64,000 nucleotides of DNA from Staphylococcus arlettae (GTDB lineage: Bacteria; Bacillota; Bacilli; Staphylococcales; Staphylococcaceae), in assembly GCF_002902345.1 (NCBI RefSeq), contig NZ_PPQB01000005.1, positions 632,168-696,167 of the forward strand, given 5' to 3'. Both the position numbers and the translations under genes were made by a program. Each line of letters starts with the position of its first letter. Positions within the stretch are counted from its first letter, which is position 1. Shown one piece after another: positions 10,477-19,368 of this stretch. A model generated the notes under the pieces. It saw nothing but the letters and a program-made list of their open reading frames with translations, had not been told where the DNA came from and searched no databases.

Positions 10477-10591
10477 AAGGTTAGATAAAAAGTAGTAATG
10501 ACATAAAGTAAAGCTTATACATGCACTTAACTTCACTTTATGCCAAATCGAGCACTTCTCAGTCACTCAATTCACTACTTTATCTAGCCTT
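10477..10591 (-). terminator. Long nested hairpin after pknB
   Basis: An outer stem pairs 10477-10496 with 10574-10591 (arms AAGGTTAGAT… and …ATCTAGCCTT). An inner stem pairs about 10500-10513 with 10531-10543. On the minus strand the outer stem is followed by TTTTTTAATTAA. It lies 11 bases after the pknB stop and is the likely end of the transcript containing stp and pknB. Confidence 0.75.
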
Positions 10592-10601
10592 CCATCAATT
10601 A

Positions 10602-12635
10602 TTAAAAATCATATGGTATGTCTTTATCTGCGATTATTTTGCCATCTAAACGGACAGTATAACCTGCAGTTTCACCTTTTTCTATTTTCATAGGTATTTT
10701 AATTGTTTTGTCATCTTTAATTTTGAAAGTTTGAGTTGCAGAAGAACCAGAATGATCTTTGTCACGAACATAAACTTTAACTTCTTGGCTCTCATCGTCT
10801 TCGCCACCATAATTTATATTGAAAGTTTCAGTATATGTTTTTACGTCTGACTCATCATCTTTGTCTTCTTCTTTGTCTTTTTCTTTGTCAGCCTTGTCTT
10901 CTTTGTCATCTTTTTCTTCTTTACCTTTAGAAACTACAAAACTAACTGTTGAACCTTCATCAACTTCTTCATCTTTTGGAGATTGACTAATAACCGAGTC
11001 TTTCTTAATGCTATCATGATTGCGCTCTTCGGTTACAGCAACATCAAAACCTTTGGCTTCTAGCGCTTCTTTCGCTTCTTTAAATGGTTTTTTCTCGTAA
11101 TTGTCGACATGTACTTGTTTAACACCTAAAGATTGCGTTAGTTTAATTTGGCTAGACAATTTAACTCTATCGCCTGCAGTTTTATTTTGATCTTCAATTA
11201 AACCTTTTGGTGTATTATTTTTCGTATATGATTCAGTGACTTTTACATTATCAAAACCAAGATTTTCTAATTTATCTAATGCTTGTTCTTTAGATAAACC
11301 ATAAAGATTCGGCATTTCTTTTTTATTAGGTCCTTTTGATAATACTATATCAACTGTGCTTTTTTCTTCTAATCTTTGACCTTTTTTAGGTGATGTTTTA
11401 ATGATTTTATTTTCATCATATTTGTCACTATATGCTCTAGATATTTCACCTAATTTTAAATTATTATCTTTTAATGTTTGTTCAGCTTCTTTTTCTGTTT
11501 TACCACTTAAATCAGGAGTTTCTAAATATTTATTGCCAAACATCCCCATAGCTATAAAACCGAACAAGCCAAATAATAATAAAACGAATATGAAGGCATA
11601 AAAGAACTTCTTATATTTGGATCTTTTTTTAGTTGGCACCGCATAGATTCGCTCTTCTGATGACTGGAATTTTTGTTGTTCTACAATTGGTATTTGCATC
11701 GTTTGGTCGATGTCTTTATTTTGTTCTTGTTTGGCTTTATTTGCTATTTCATCTTTATCAATAGCAATCGTTTGAGTTGTCATATCTTCGGATACATATT
11801 TATCCTCAGCGGCACGTTCAGATGACAATGCACTGTTTAAATCTGTTGTCATTGCATCTATAGATTGATAGCGATCTGCCTTATCTTTTTCAGTAGCTTT
11901 CAATACTACATTACTTAATGCTTGAGGAATTTCTGTACGATGATCTGAAACATTAGGTATTGCTTCTTGAATATGTTTAATAGCAATACTAATTGCATTT
12001 TCACCATTAAAAGGTGGTTTACCTACAAGCATTTCATATAATACTACGCCAATTGAATAAATATCTGTACCACTATCAGTTGCTTCACCTCTTGCTTGTT
12101 CTGGTGACAAATATTGCACAGTTCCTAAGACGTGATTTGTTTGCGTCATTGTCGTTTCGCTTAAAGCTTTAGCAATGCCAAAATCAAGTATCTTAAGTGT
12201 TTTGTCTTTTTCAATTAATATATTTTGAGGCTTAATATCTCTGTGTACAATACCCGTATCATGTGCATGTTTAATACCATCAAGAATTTGATTAGTAAAA
12301 TTCATAACTGTATCAATTTCTAACGGACTATGTGCCTGAATAAACTCAGACAATGTTGGTCCTTCAATATATTCCATTACTATAAAAAAGCTCGATTCAT
12401 TCTCAGTTACATCGAATACTTTAACAATATTTTCGTGGGACAATTGTGTTAGATTATGTACTTCTCGTTCAAACCGTTTAATCGTTTCTTCTTTTTCACC
12501 ATGAGAAATCGTAATTGCTTTAATAGCAACTTTACGATTTAATATCGTATCTTCAGCAAGATAGACGTTGCTCATTCCACCGCCACCAAGTTTTTCTAAC
12601 ACTTTGTAACGATCATTCAACGTTGTACCTATCAT
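10602..12635 (-). CDS. pknB: Eukaryotic-type Ser/Thr protein kinase with PASTA domains (PknB/Stk1)
   Basis: Membrane kinase that senses muropeptides or lipid II and phosphorylates cell-wall, division and regulatory proteins. The 677-residue protein has a cytoplasmic kinase domain (about 10-270) with K39 in VAIKA, the catalytic loop HRDIKPQN at 131-138 and DFG at 151-153. A single transmembrane helix lies near 345-366. About three extracellular PASTA repeats follow (roughly 370-575). The low-complexity acidic stretch near 575-595 (KEEKDDKEDKADKEK) precedes a final beta-rich domain, as in S. aureus Stk1 (664 residues). Its start overlaps the stp stop by 4 bases (ATGA), coupling kinase and phosphatase. 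Confidence 0.98.
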   Translation of the reverse strand: MIGTTLNDRYKVLEKLGGGGMSNVYLAEDTILNRKVAIKAITISHGEKEETIKRFEREVHNLTQLSHENIVKVFDVTENESSFFIVMEYIEGPTLSEFIQAHSPLEIDTVMNFTNQILDGIKHAHDTGIVHRDIKPQNILIEKDKTLKILDFGIAKALSETTMTQTNHVLGTVQYLSPEQARGEATDSGTDIYSIGVVLYEMLVGKPPFNGENAISIAIKHIQEAIPNVSDHRTEIPQALSNVVLKATEKDKADRYQSIDAMTTDLNSALSSERAAEDKYVSEDMTTQTIAIDKDEIANKAKQEQNKDIDQTMQIPIVEQQKFQSSEERIYAVPTKKRSKYKKFFYAFIFVLLLFGLFGFIAMGMFGNKYLETPDLSGKTEKEAEQTLKDNNLKLGEISRAYSDKYDENKIIKTSPKKGQRLEEKSTVDIVLSKGPNKKEMPNLYGLSKEQALDKLENLGFDNVKVTESYTKNNTPKGLIEDQNKTAGDRVKLSSQIKLTQSLGVKQVHVDNYEKKPFKEAKEALEAKGFDVAVTEERNHDSIKKDSVISQSPKDEEVDEGSTVSFVVSKGKEEKDDKEDKADKEKDKEEDKDDESDVKTYTETFNINYGGEDDESQEVKVYVRDKDHSGSSATQTFKIKDDKTIKIPMKIEKGETAGYTVRLDGKIIADKDIPYDF

Positions 12636-13378
12636 ACTTTATCACCTTCAATCTTAGCTAGTATTATACTAATATTATCATTGGAATCATTCGTCAATGC
12701 GATATCAATAAGCGAATGTCCTAAACTATCCATTGTTGCATCTTCATCATTCAAAATATCTTGAATCGGTTTGTTTTTAACATAATCGGTTAATCCATCT
12801 GTATTTAACATCAAAAAATCATAGAAATTAGTTTTTTTCACAAATATATCCGGTGATACTAATTTATCTGTCCCCATTACCTTCGTAATAATATTACGTT
12901 GTGGATGATTAAATGCTTCTTCTTCTGTGATTTGACCAATCATTACTAAATGATTAACAAAAGAATGATCATTTGTAATTTGTTCAACTTCTCGACTATT
13001 CACTAGATAAGCACGTGAATCACCAATATTTGCTACTACTACATACTCATCAAAGACTAATGCACAGACACAAGTGGTTCCCATTCCACTATATTCAGGG
13101 CGGTCTGTCGATAACTGATAAAGTTCTCTATTAATACGTTTTAATGTTGTACGTAACCAACTTTCTGCCTGATCAGGTTCTATCAGATTTTCTTCTTCAA
13201 AACATTTTTGCAGTTCGTTTGTTACGTATTGGCTAGCAATTTCACCTGCTAGATGACCTCCCATGCCATCACATAAAACAAGCAATTGCTGCTGTGTTTT
13301 ATTGTAAAATATGCCACCTGTATCTTCATTATTTTCACGGTATTGACCTTTGTCAGAATAAATTTGTGCCTTTAGCAT
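12632..13378 (-). CDS. stp: PP2C-family Ser/Thr phosphatase (Stp1/PrpC)
   Basis: Manganese-dependent phosphatase that reverses PknB phosphorylation. The 248-residue protein shows the PP2C metal motifs: the ENNED start region (residues 16-20), CDGMGGH near 36, ANIGDSRAYL near 115 and the later NTDGLTDYV and NDSNDNISIILA. It lies 6 bases after rlmN and overlaps pknB by 4 bases. Together with rsmB and fmt upstream, these genes form one conserved Firmicute block linking translation and envelope signalling. Confidence 0.97.
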   Translation of the reverse strand: MLKAQIYSDKGQYRENNEDTGGIFYNKTQQQLLVLCDGMGGHLAGEIASQYVTNELQKCFEEENLIEPDQAESWLRTTLKRINRELYQLSTDRPEYSGMGTTCVCALVFDEYVVVANIGDSRAYLVNSREVEQITNDHSFVNHLVMIGQITEEEAFNHPQRNIITKVMGTDKLVSPDIFVKKTNFYDFLMLNTDGLTDYVKNKPIQDILNDEDATMDSLGHSLIDIALTNDSNDNISIILAKIEGDKV

Positions 13379-13384
13379 TTGGCT

Positions 13385-14479
13385 CTACCTCGTTTCTACT
13401 TGACGTTCCTTTGCTCTTAATTGACCACAAGCTGCATCAATGTCAGAACCTTGTTCACGTCTAATTGTTGCATTAATACCTAATCGTTTAAGTTCTTTTT
13501 CAAATTTGAAAATATCTTCTTTTGGCGTTTTTACATAATTACGTTCAGGTACATGGTTTACTGGAATTAAGTTCACATGACAATTCAATTTTTGAATAAG
13601 ATGTGCTAATTCACGTGCATGTTCTAGTTGGTCATTGACACCACCAAATAAACCATACTCAAATGTGATACGACGGTTTGTTTTCTCTTGATAATAATGA
13701 ATAGCTTCCATCAATTTTTCAACATTATAAGCTCTATTTATAGGCATTAATCTTGAACGTATTTCGTCTTTTGCTCCATGTAAACTCACTGCAAAATTAA
13801 TTTGAATATCTTCATCAGCAAAATCATAAATACGCGGTATAATACCAGATGTTGAAACTGTAATATGTCTCGCACCAATGTTTAAACCATTATCGTTATT
13901 TACTATTTTTAGGAAATCCATCATTTCATCATAGTTTTCAAACGGTTCTCCAATTCCCATAATAACAATTTGAGAAACGCGTTCTTCTGATTCGTCTAAG
14001 GCCTTTTGTACAGTAAGTACTTGTGAAACAATCTCTCCTGCTTCTAAGTTACGTTTCAAACCTCCGAGTGTGGACGCGCAAAATGTACAACCAATTCGAC
14101 AACCTACTTGTGTCGTAACACACACCGAATTACCATATTCATGTCTCATTAATACTGTTTCTATTGTATAGCCATCCTGTAATTCAAATAAAAACTTAAT
14201 TGTACCGTCTTTACTTTCTTGTTTAACTACCGTTGTTAATGTAGTAATTGCAAAATGTTCGCTTAGTAGATTTCTTAATTCTTTTGACAAGTTTGTCATT
14301 TCATCTATACTATCAACACGTTTTTCATATAACCATTCAAAGATTTGTTTTGCTCTGAATTTTTGTTGGCCATGTTCTACCAACCAATTTTGCATTTCAT
14401 CGTAACGCAAAGAATAAATCGATTGCTTTTCAAAATCTGGAAGAAATTTATTTTTCTTCTTTTTTTCCGTTGTAATCAT
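13385..14479 (-). CDS. rlmN: 23S rRNA (A2503-C2)/tRNA methyltransferase RlmN
   Basis: Radical-SAM enzyme that methylates C2 of A2503 in 23S rRNA. The 364-residue protein has the CX3CX2C cluster motif at C127, C131 and C134 (GCRIGCTFC). A second conserved cysteine near the C-terminus ([10 protein letters not shown]) is used in the methyl-transfer mechanism. It is distinguished from the resistance paralogue Cfr by its length, sequence and fixed position between rsmB and stp. Four bases separate it from rsmB, so it is co-transcribed. Confidence 0.96.
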   Translation of the reverse strand: MITTEKKKKNKFLPDFEKQSIYSLRYDEMQNWLVEHGQQKFRAKQIFEWLYEKRVDSIDEMTNLSKELRNLLSEHFAITTLTTVVKQESKDGTIKFLFELQDGYTIETVLMRHEYGNSVCVTTQVGCRIGCTFCASTLGGLKRNLEAGEIVSQVLTVQKALDESEERVSQIVIMGIGEPFENYDEMMDFLKIVNNDNGLNIGARHITVSTSGIIPRIYDFADEDIQINFAVSLHGAKDEIRSRLMPINRAYNVEKLMEAIHYYQEKTNRRITFEYGLFGGVNDQLEHARELAHLIQKLNCHVNLIPVNHVPERNYVKTPKEDIFKFEKELKRLGINATIRREQGSDIDAACGQLRAKERQVETR

Positions 14480-14483
14480 AATA

Positions 14484-15794
14484 TTATTGTTCCTTCCTTT
14501 TAATTTTAGTAATAAAGAAGCCGTCAGAGTTAAAATCTTGTGGTAAAATCTGCATCGTTTTCACTTGTTCTTTAGTAATTGGATGTTCAATCAACTCAAA
14601 TTCAAAATCCTTATTTTCTTTTAAAAATGTATAAATTACATTTTCATTTTCTAATTGTTCAACTGTACAAGTTGAATACACGATCGTACCACCTGGTTTC
14701 ACATTGTGTTTGATATTGTTTAGAATCTCTAATTGCAATTCTACCAATGCTTGAATAGACGTTTGACTTTGTTCATATTTAATTTCAGGTTTATGGCGCA
14801 AGACACCTAAGCCACTACATGGCGCATCAACTAAAATCTTATCATAAACTTTATCATATTTTTGCGTAGCATCGTGTTGATAACTCAAAATGTTAGATAA
14901 TCGTAACTTTCTTTTATTAAAATTGATTAATTCTATTTTATGTTCATGTATATCTGTTGCATCTACTTGCCCTTGGTTTGCCATCAGCTCAGCGATATGA
15001 CATGCTTTTCCTCCAGGTGCACTACACGCATCTAAAACGCTGTCGCCAGGCTCGGGTGCTAAAACATTCGCTACAAACATTGAACTTTTATCTTGAATAG
15101 ATACTAAACCATCTTTAAAAATTCTAGACTCAATTATAGTGTTACCTTTAATGTGTAAACATTCAGCAATATCGTGATCTTGTTCCACTTCAAATCCTTC
15201 ATCTTGTAATTTTGCAATGACTGCTTCTATTGTAGTTTGAGTCGTATTAACACGGACGGTTTGATTTACTTTTGTCAAAAATGATTGCGCCATCGCTTCA
15301 GTTTTCTCAATACCAAAATGAGTAACCCAATGTTTTACAAGCCATTTAGGAAGACTGTATGCTATTGCAATACGTGTTTGATCATTGTTAATATTACTGA
15401 AATCAGGTAATTCTGTGCGCATGAAATTACGTAAAATTCCATTTACTACATTACCATTATGCGGTCCGCCTTTATACTTAGCTATTTCCACCGCTTCATT
15501 AATAATGGCATGTTGTGGTATACGATTTAAATACACATGTTGATAAATGCTCATCCATAATAAGAGTCTGACCCATCCTTTAATTTTAGTTTGCACAAAA
15601 GGTTGCAACATATAATCTAACGTATATTTACGTTTTAATGTACCATAGACTATTTCTGTATATAAATTTTTATCTGCACGTGATAATGGATATTCAGATA
15701 ATATATTATTTATTTCAAGATTACTATACGCTTTGTCGTTAATAATCGCTTGTAACGAATCAAAAGCTAACATTCTAGCCGTAGTTGTCATCAT
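14484..15794 (-). CDS. rsmB: 16S rRNA (C967-C5) methyltransferase RsmB
   Basis: Makes m5C967 in 16S rRNA. The 436-residue protein has an N-terminal NusB-like RNA-binding domain (about 1-130) and a C-terminal Rossmann methyltransferase domain. Visible motifs are the SAM-binding loop [16 protein letters not shown] near 255, the PC motif [15 protein letters not shown] and the catalytic cysteine in [12 protein letters not shown]. The start ATG overlaps the fmt stop (ATGATGA), which favours translational coupling. A second ATG one codon later is an alternative start. Confidence 0.96.
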   Translation of the reverse strand: MMTTTARMLAFDSLQAIINDKAYSNLEINNILSEYPLSRADKNLYTEIVYGTLKRKYTLDYMLQPFVQTKIKGWVRLLLWMSIYQHVYLNRIPQHAIINEAVEIAKYKGGPHNGNVVNGILRNFMRTELPDFSNINNDQTRIAIAYSLPKWLVKHWVTHFGIEKTEAMAQSFLTKVNQTVRVNTTQTTIEAVIAKLQDEGFEVEQDHDIAECLHIKGNTIIESRIFKDGLVSIQDKSSMFVANVLAPEPGDSVLDACSAPGGKACHIAELMANQGQVDATDIHEHKIELINFNKRKLRLSNILSYQHDATQKYDKVYDKILVDAPCSGLGVLRHKPEIKYEQSQTSIQALVELQLEILNNIKHNVKPGGTIVYSTCTVEQLENENVIYTFLKENKDFEFELIEHPITKEQVKTMQILPQDFNSDGFFITKIKRKEQ

Positions 15795-16723
15795 TTAAGT
15801 TCCTTTCCAACAAGTGACGTTTGGACACCGCTTAAATAATTTGCAGCAAGCATTCGTTTTTTCCCCGCAACTTTAATATCAGTTAACGCTATTGCATCAG
15901 CTGATCCTGTTCCTACTATAATAGCTTTTTTAGTCGTTTCGATAATCTTTCCTGCTTCACCTTGTTTATTACGTTCGATTTTAGCAGCATAGATCTTCAT
16001 GTTTGCATCGTCTAATGTAGTATAAGCAACTGGCCAAGGTGATAAGCCACGAATGTGGTTATATATTTCATCTGCTGACTGGTTCCAATTAATGTGTTCA
16101 TCTTCTCTACTAATGTTAGAAGCAAATGTAGCGTGTGCATCATCTTGTGGTGTGCGCTCATTCGTTTCATTAATGATTGATGGTAATGTTTCTTTTAATA
16201 AAGTTGCACCTAAAAAGCTTAATTTATCATGCATCGTACCGACGTCATCTGTTTGTTCAATATCGATAGCTTGTTGTGCAATAATATCACCGGCATCAAG
16301 CTTAGCTACCATATACATTATAGAAATTCCTGTTTGGGATTCGCCATCAATAATTGCTTGATGGATAGGTGCACCACCTCTATATTTTGGTAATAAAGAA
16401 GCATGAACATTGATTGCCCCTAATCTTGGTGCTTCAAGTAAGCTTGTAGGTAAAAGTTGACCAAATGCAGCAGTCACTATCAAATCAGCCTCTAAATTAA
16501 TTAACGTATCTAATTCCTCAGATGTCGCTAACTTTTCAGGTTGATACACTGGAATACCTTGTGCTACTGCTACTTCTTTAACAGGCGGTGCTGTTAAAGT
16601 TTTCTTTCTCCCTACAGGTCTATCTGGTTGAGTCACTACTGCTATAACATTATGTTCTGCAATTAACATTTCTAATACTTTTGTAGAAAAATCTGGTGTA
16701 CCCATAAAAATTATTTTACTCAT
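15791..16723 (-). CDS. fmt: Methionyl-tRNA formyltransferase
   Basis: Formylates Met-tRNAi for initiation, using 10-formyl-tetrahydrofolate. The ATG at 16723 gives a 310-residue protein starting [13 protein letters not shown]. An upstream in-frame start would add eight residues that do not fit the family. The catalytic motif region is seen in [22 protein letters not shown] (residues about 104-125, with the catalytic Asn, His and later Asp of the family). A C-terminal tRNA-binding domain follows. It overlaps the end of the deformylase-like gene by 8 bases and rsmB by 4. Confidence 0.97.
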   Translation of the reverse strand: MSKIIFMGTPDFSTKVLEMLIAEHNVIAVVTQPDRPVGRKKTLTAPPVKEVAVAQGIPVYQPEKLATSEELDTLINLEADLIVTAAFGQLLPTSLLEAPRLGAINVHASLLPKYRGGAPIHQAIIDGESQTGISIMYMVAKLDAGDIIAQQAIDIEQTDDVGTMHDKLSFLGATLLKETLPSIINETNERTPQDDAHATFASNISREDEHINWNQSADEIYNHIRGLSPWPVAYTTLDDANMKIYAAKIERNKQGEAGKIIETTKKAIIVGTGSADAIALTDIKVAGKKRMLAANYLSGVQTSLVGKELK

Positions 16724-17204
16724 CGTCAAAATACGCCTCCATCTCATCCTCAGTTAAAATTTTTTCAGCGCGCTCTGTAAACAACACACCATTAAAATGA
16801 TCTACCATATGTAAAATCATGCGTGCTACATCATCATATGCAGTAAGTTCTACATCATTGCCTTCTTTATCATTACTTTGTACTACAATCATATTACTTC
16901 TAGTTACTTCTCCGTATACATCAGGTAAACTTATGGAACCTTCTAAATCGGTTGTACATTCTTCTGATTGCTTAATAACGACTGGGTTGATAAGTTGTAA
17001 TAAACCGTCAATTTCCATATCTATTATTGCAACTTGAGAATTTATATTAATTTGTGGAGCACATAACGCAGATGCTTCGACGTCATACATAGTGTCTTCT
17101 AAATCTAATAGTAACTGCGCTAACTCGCTATCAAAACGTTCCACTTTGTTTATTTTCTTCGTTAATATTGGATGTTGTTTTGCTACCAGTTGCCGAATCG
17201 TCAT
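16716..17204 (-). CDS. Degenerate peptide deformylase-like protein (probably inactive)
   Basis: A 162-residue deformylase homologue at the usual def position just before fmt. The ATG at 17204 is chosen because AGAGGTGG precedes it by about 8 bases. The three deformylase motifs are altered. Motif 1 reads EASALCAPQ instead of GxGLAAPQ. Motif 2 reads EGSIS, so serine (S90) replaces the metal-binding cysteine. Motif 3 reads HMVDH (132-136), so methionine replaces the catalytic glutamate. S. aureus has a comparable non-functional homologue beside fmt, with the active enzyme elsewhere. A structural or binding role is possible; deformylation is unlikely. Confidence 0.88.
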   Translation of the reverse strand: MTIRQLVAKQHPILTKKINKVERFDSELAQLLLDLEDTMYDVEASALCAPQININSQVAIIDMEIDGLLQLINPVVIKQSEECTTDLEGSISLPDVYGEVTRSNMIVVQSNDKEGNDVELTAYDDVARMILHMVDHFNGVLFTERAEKILTEDEMEAYFDDE

Positions 17205-17422
17205 GGCATTGCCACCTCTCAAAAATTCATCATACAATTATAACTTATCTAAAGTAAAATTGCGACCTTAATATCCAGATACGTTTGGAATTAAATATAC
17301 TACAGGTCTAACTACGTCTTCAAAATATTTCCACCTTAATTATAATAATTTGAGCTGCTCAGTGACATAATGCTTTGTAGTTAATTACACTTCTAGAGTG
17401 AGCAATTAATATAATAACAAAA

Positions 17423-17473
17423 AGACGTAAGGTCACTTTACTTCGTCATAAGTAATAGTTCGTCCTCACGTCT
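17423..17473. terminator. Imperfect hairpin, possible terminator after the GNAT gene
   Basis: AGACGTAAGG (17423-17432) pairs with CCTCACGTCT (17464-17473), with extra weak pairing inside. It lies in the 17205-17565 gap, downstream of the minus-strand GNAT gene and upstream of the deformylase-like gene. On the minus strand the tail is only TTTTTGTTATTA, so it may be a terminator. Nothing else is seen in this gap except AT-rich DNA that presumably holds the promoter for def-like/fmt. Confidence 0.45.
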
Positions 17474-17565
17474 CTTAAATAATTTAAATTTTATCTACTT
17501 ATACATGCCATAATAGTAGTAACTCTCGATTTATCACAAGTTACTACAACTTTCACAATCTATTT

Positions 17566-18261
17566 TTATTCCTTCATTGTAAGTTTCGTCCGTTGTTCAC
17601 CAGTTGAAGTAAAGTTATTTGGTATGAGCCAACGCTGAAATTCACTTTTGATTTCAGGCCATTCCGCATCTAACATTGAAAACCAAGCTGTATCACGATT
17701 TCTATTTTTATAAATCTTATGTTGCCTAAAAATACCTTCGAAGGTAAAACCTAAACGTTGGGCACTACGAAATGAAGCTTTATTTAAAGCATCACATTTC
17801 CATTCGTAACGTCGAAATCCTAAAGTTTCAAAAATATATTGAGCTAATAAAAAATGAACTTCCGTGGCGATACGTGTGCGCTGTAACTTTGTTGAATATT
17901 GTATATGACCTACTTCTATCGATCCATCCTGTACATTAATTCTTAATAACGCTAATTCACCTAATGCCTCATTTGTTTCTTTATCAACTATTGCGAAAAA
18001 GTAAGGATCTGTTGAGTCAATTTGATTTTGAATAAATTGTTTAAACTGATTATAATCAGTGATTGGCTCTCTTGGTAAGTATGTCCAATTATTATTGTCT
18101 TTTTCATTTCCTAAATTTTTAAATAAATCATCAATATGTGTATTATCAATTTTTTCTAAGCGGCTATAATTACCTTCTAATACTTGTGCAGTAGGTTTTT
18201 TAGGCATTTCAAAGTCTGGCAATGCGAAACCAATTTGTTGATTATATTTATTATATGGCAT
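17566..18261 (-). CDS. GNAT-family N-acetyltransferase (RimJ/RimL type)
   Basis: A 231-residue acetyltransferase of the RimJ/RimL-like group, which uses acetyl-CoA. The domain spans about residues 30-215, with ALGELALLRINVQDGSIEVGHIQYS and the acetyl-CoA loop region TRIATEVHFLLAQYIFETLGFRRYEWKCDALNKASFRSAQRLGFTFEG (described here by segments around residues 128-176). The C-terminal YKNRNRDTAWFSMLDAEWP motif is typical. The substrate cannot be told from sequence. It sits alone, flanked by intergenic repeats, between def-like and priA, two genes that adjoin in S. aureus. Confidence 0.85.
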   Translation of the reverse strand: MPYNKYNQQIGFALPDFEMPKKPTAQVLEGNYSRLEKIDNTHIDDLFKNLGNEKDNNNWTYLPREPITDYNQFKQFIQNQIDSTDPYFFAIVDKETNEALGELALLRINVQDGSIEVGHIQYSTKLQRTRIATEVHFLLAQYIFETLGFRRYEWKCDALNKASFRSAQRLGFTFEGIFRQHKIYKNRNRDTAWFSMLDAEWPEIKSEFQRWLIPNNFTSTGEQRTKLTMKE

Positions 18262-18528
18262 GTTAATTTCTCCTTACTTAATGTTATAGATGAAGGTATT
18301 TTTATTTATGAAAGTGTTCTGAGTTTGAAAAGTGGGCTTACCTATTATTTTGTTTCCAACGCTTACCATTTATTACTGTATACGTTTGTGAATTATAAAT
18401 AATATAGCATTCTAACTTGTAAAAAGTAAATATGTCGGTCATTATATTGTATAATTATTTTTTAACTTAACGTTGAAAAAAACTTGATTTGAAGCGCATT
18501 TTCAATGCAACCAGTATTGTCAATATGA

Positions 18529-18567
18529 AAAGAGACTAGGACGAATCAACATTGTCCTAGCCTCTTT
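18529..18567. terminator. Terminator-like inverted repeat of the GAGGCTAGGAC family
   Basis: AAGAGACTAGGAC (18529-18542 region) pairs with GTCCTAGCCTCTTT (18554-18567). The right arm ends in TTT. The sequence resembles the hairpin at 1738-1775. No gene ends here on the plus strand, so it may be a relict or a terminator of a lost gene. Confidence 0.6.
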
Positions 18568-18780
18568 GCTTAGTAGTTGTAAATATATCTCGGTCATCAT
18601 AGATTTAAGTTAATATTAATGTGAAGCGGAAGTCACTCCACATAGTAAATTCTATAATTCATTTATATGTTTGTATAGACAGTATAATTGAAAGGTAAAA
18701 TATTAATTATTGTTAGTAAAAACAATAATTTAACATCAATGATTAAATATTCTTCCATCTATAGAGACATCATTCTATAC

Positions 18781-18890
18781 CAGACTGTCGACAAAGTTAC
18801 CGTCTTTGTTGGCAGTTTTTGTGCATGCTTTCCGCGGGCACTGCCTCAGCCTATTTAGTCTTCGGCTCGTGCTTTTCCCGCAGGAGTCAG
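18781..18890 (+). repeat. Dispersed GC-rich intergenic repeat, copy A
   Basis: First of three copies of an element of about 120 bases. It begins AGACTGTCGACAAAGTT, continues with GGCAGTTTTTGTGCATGC and GGGCACTGCCTCAGCC, and ends with CCGCAGGAGTC. The middle can fold: GGGCAC pairs with GTGC…CCC and AGCC with GGCT. The element is clearly richer in G and C than its AT-rich surroundings. The 18262-19368 gap holds this copy, copy B and two hairpins, but no gene that I can support. Confidence 0.8.
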
Positions 18891-19060
18891 CTCAAAAAGC
18901 TGCCATTTATGATAGGAAAATATTGGTATTTATATTAAGTAGTAAAGTTGTCTATTATGTTGAATACATCAAATGACAATTGAGATCAACTAAAATGATG
19001 TTTATCTCTGAATTATTTCCTAATAATTATTTATTACATTAAGTCAATGTGAAATTGGAC

Positions 19061-19164
19061 TTAGACTTTGTTGGCAGTTTTTGTGCATGCTTTCCGTGGG
19101 CACTGCCTCAGCCTGCGTAGTCTTCGGCTCGTGCTTTTCTCGCAAAAATAGGCATAAATCACTA
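19061..19164 (+). repeat. Dispersed GC-rich intergenic repeat, copy B
   Basis: Second copy, same orientation as copy A and about 280 bases away. It lacks the AGACTGTCGACAAAG beginning but has the shared core (GGCAGTTTTTGTGCATGC, CACTGCCTCAGCC, TAGTCTTCGGCTCGTGC). It ends with GGCATAAATCACT, an end shared with copy C. The CCGCAGGAGTC segment is decayed here. Confidence 0.8.
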
Positions 19165-19186
19165 CAACATATAAATTGAAATAAAT

Positions 19187-19216
19187 AAACCCTTCGCAAA
19201 TTAATGCGAAGGGTTT
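19187..19216. terminator. Bidirectional terminator downstream of priA
   Basis: A perfect 12-base-pair stem, AAACCCTTCGCA (19187-19198) with TGCGAAGGGTTT (19205-19216), and a 6-base loop. It lies about 150 bases after the priA stop and separates priA from the GNAT gene region. Confidence 0.8.
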
Positions 19217-19368
19217 ATCTCTGTTCTGTATATGAACTGTTTAAATCTTTCAGGTATCTTTTCTCTAGCTTAGTGAATAGTTCAAGTTAAACTATCTGCC
19301 CTTTTTATTATTTAATAAGGTAATCAAACTCTTGAAAATATTGGAATAAAGCCATTTATCAACCTATT

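Noticed and set aside
18781-19164. That the repeats are degenerate insertion sequences or STAR-type repeats
   Set aside because: There is no coding remnant, and the sequence does not match the STAR motif as I remember it. Left as an unnamed repeat.
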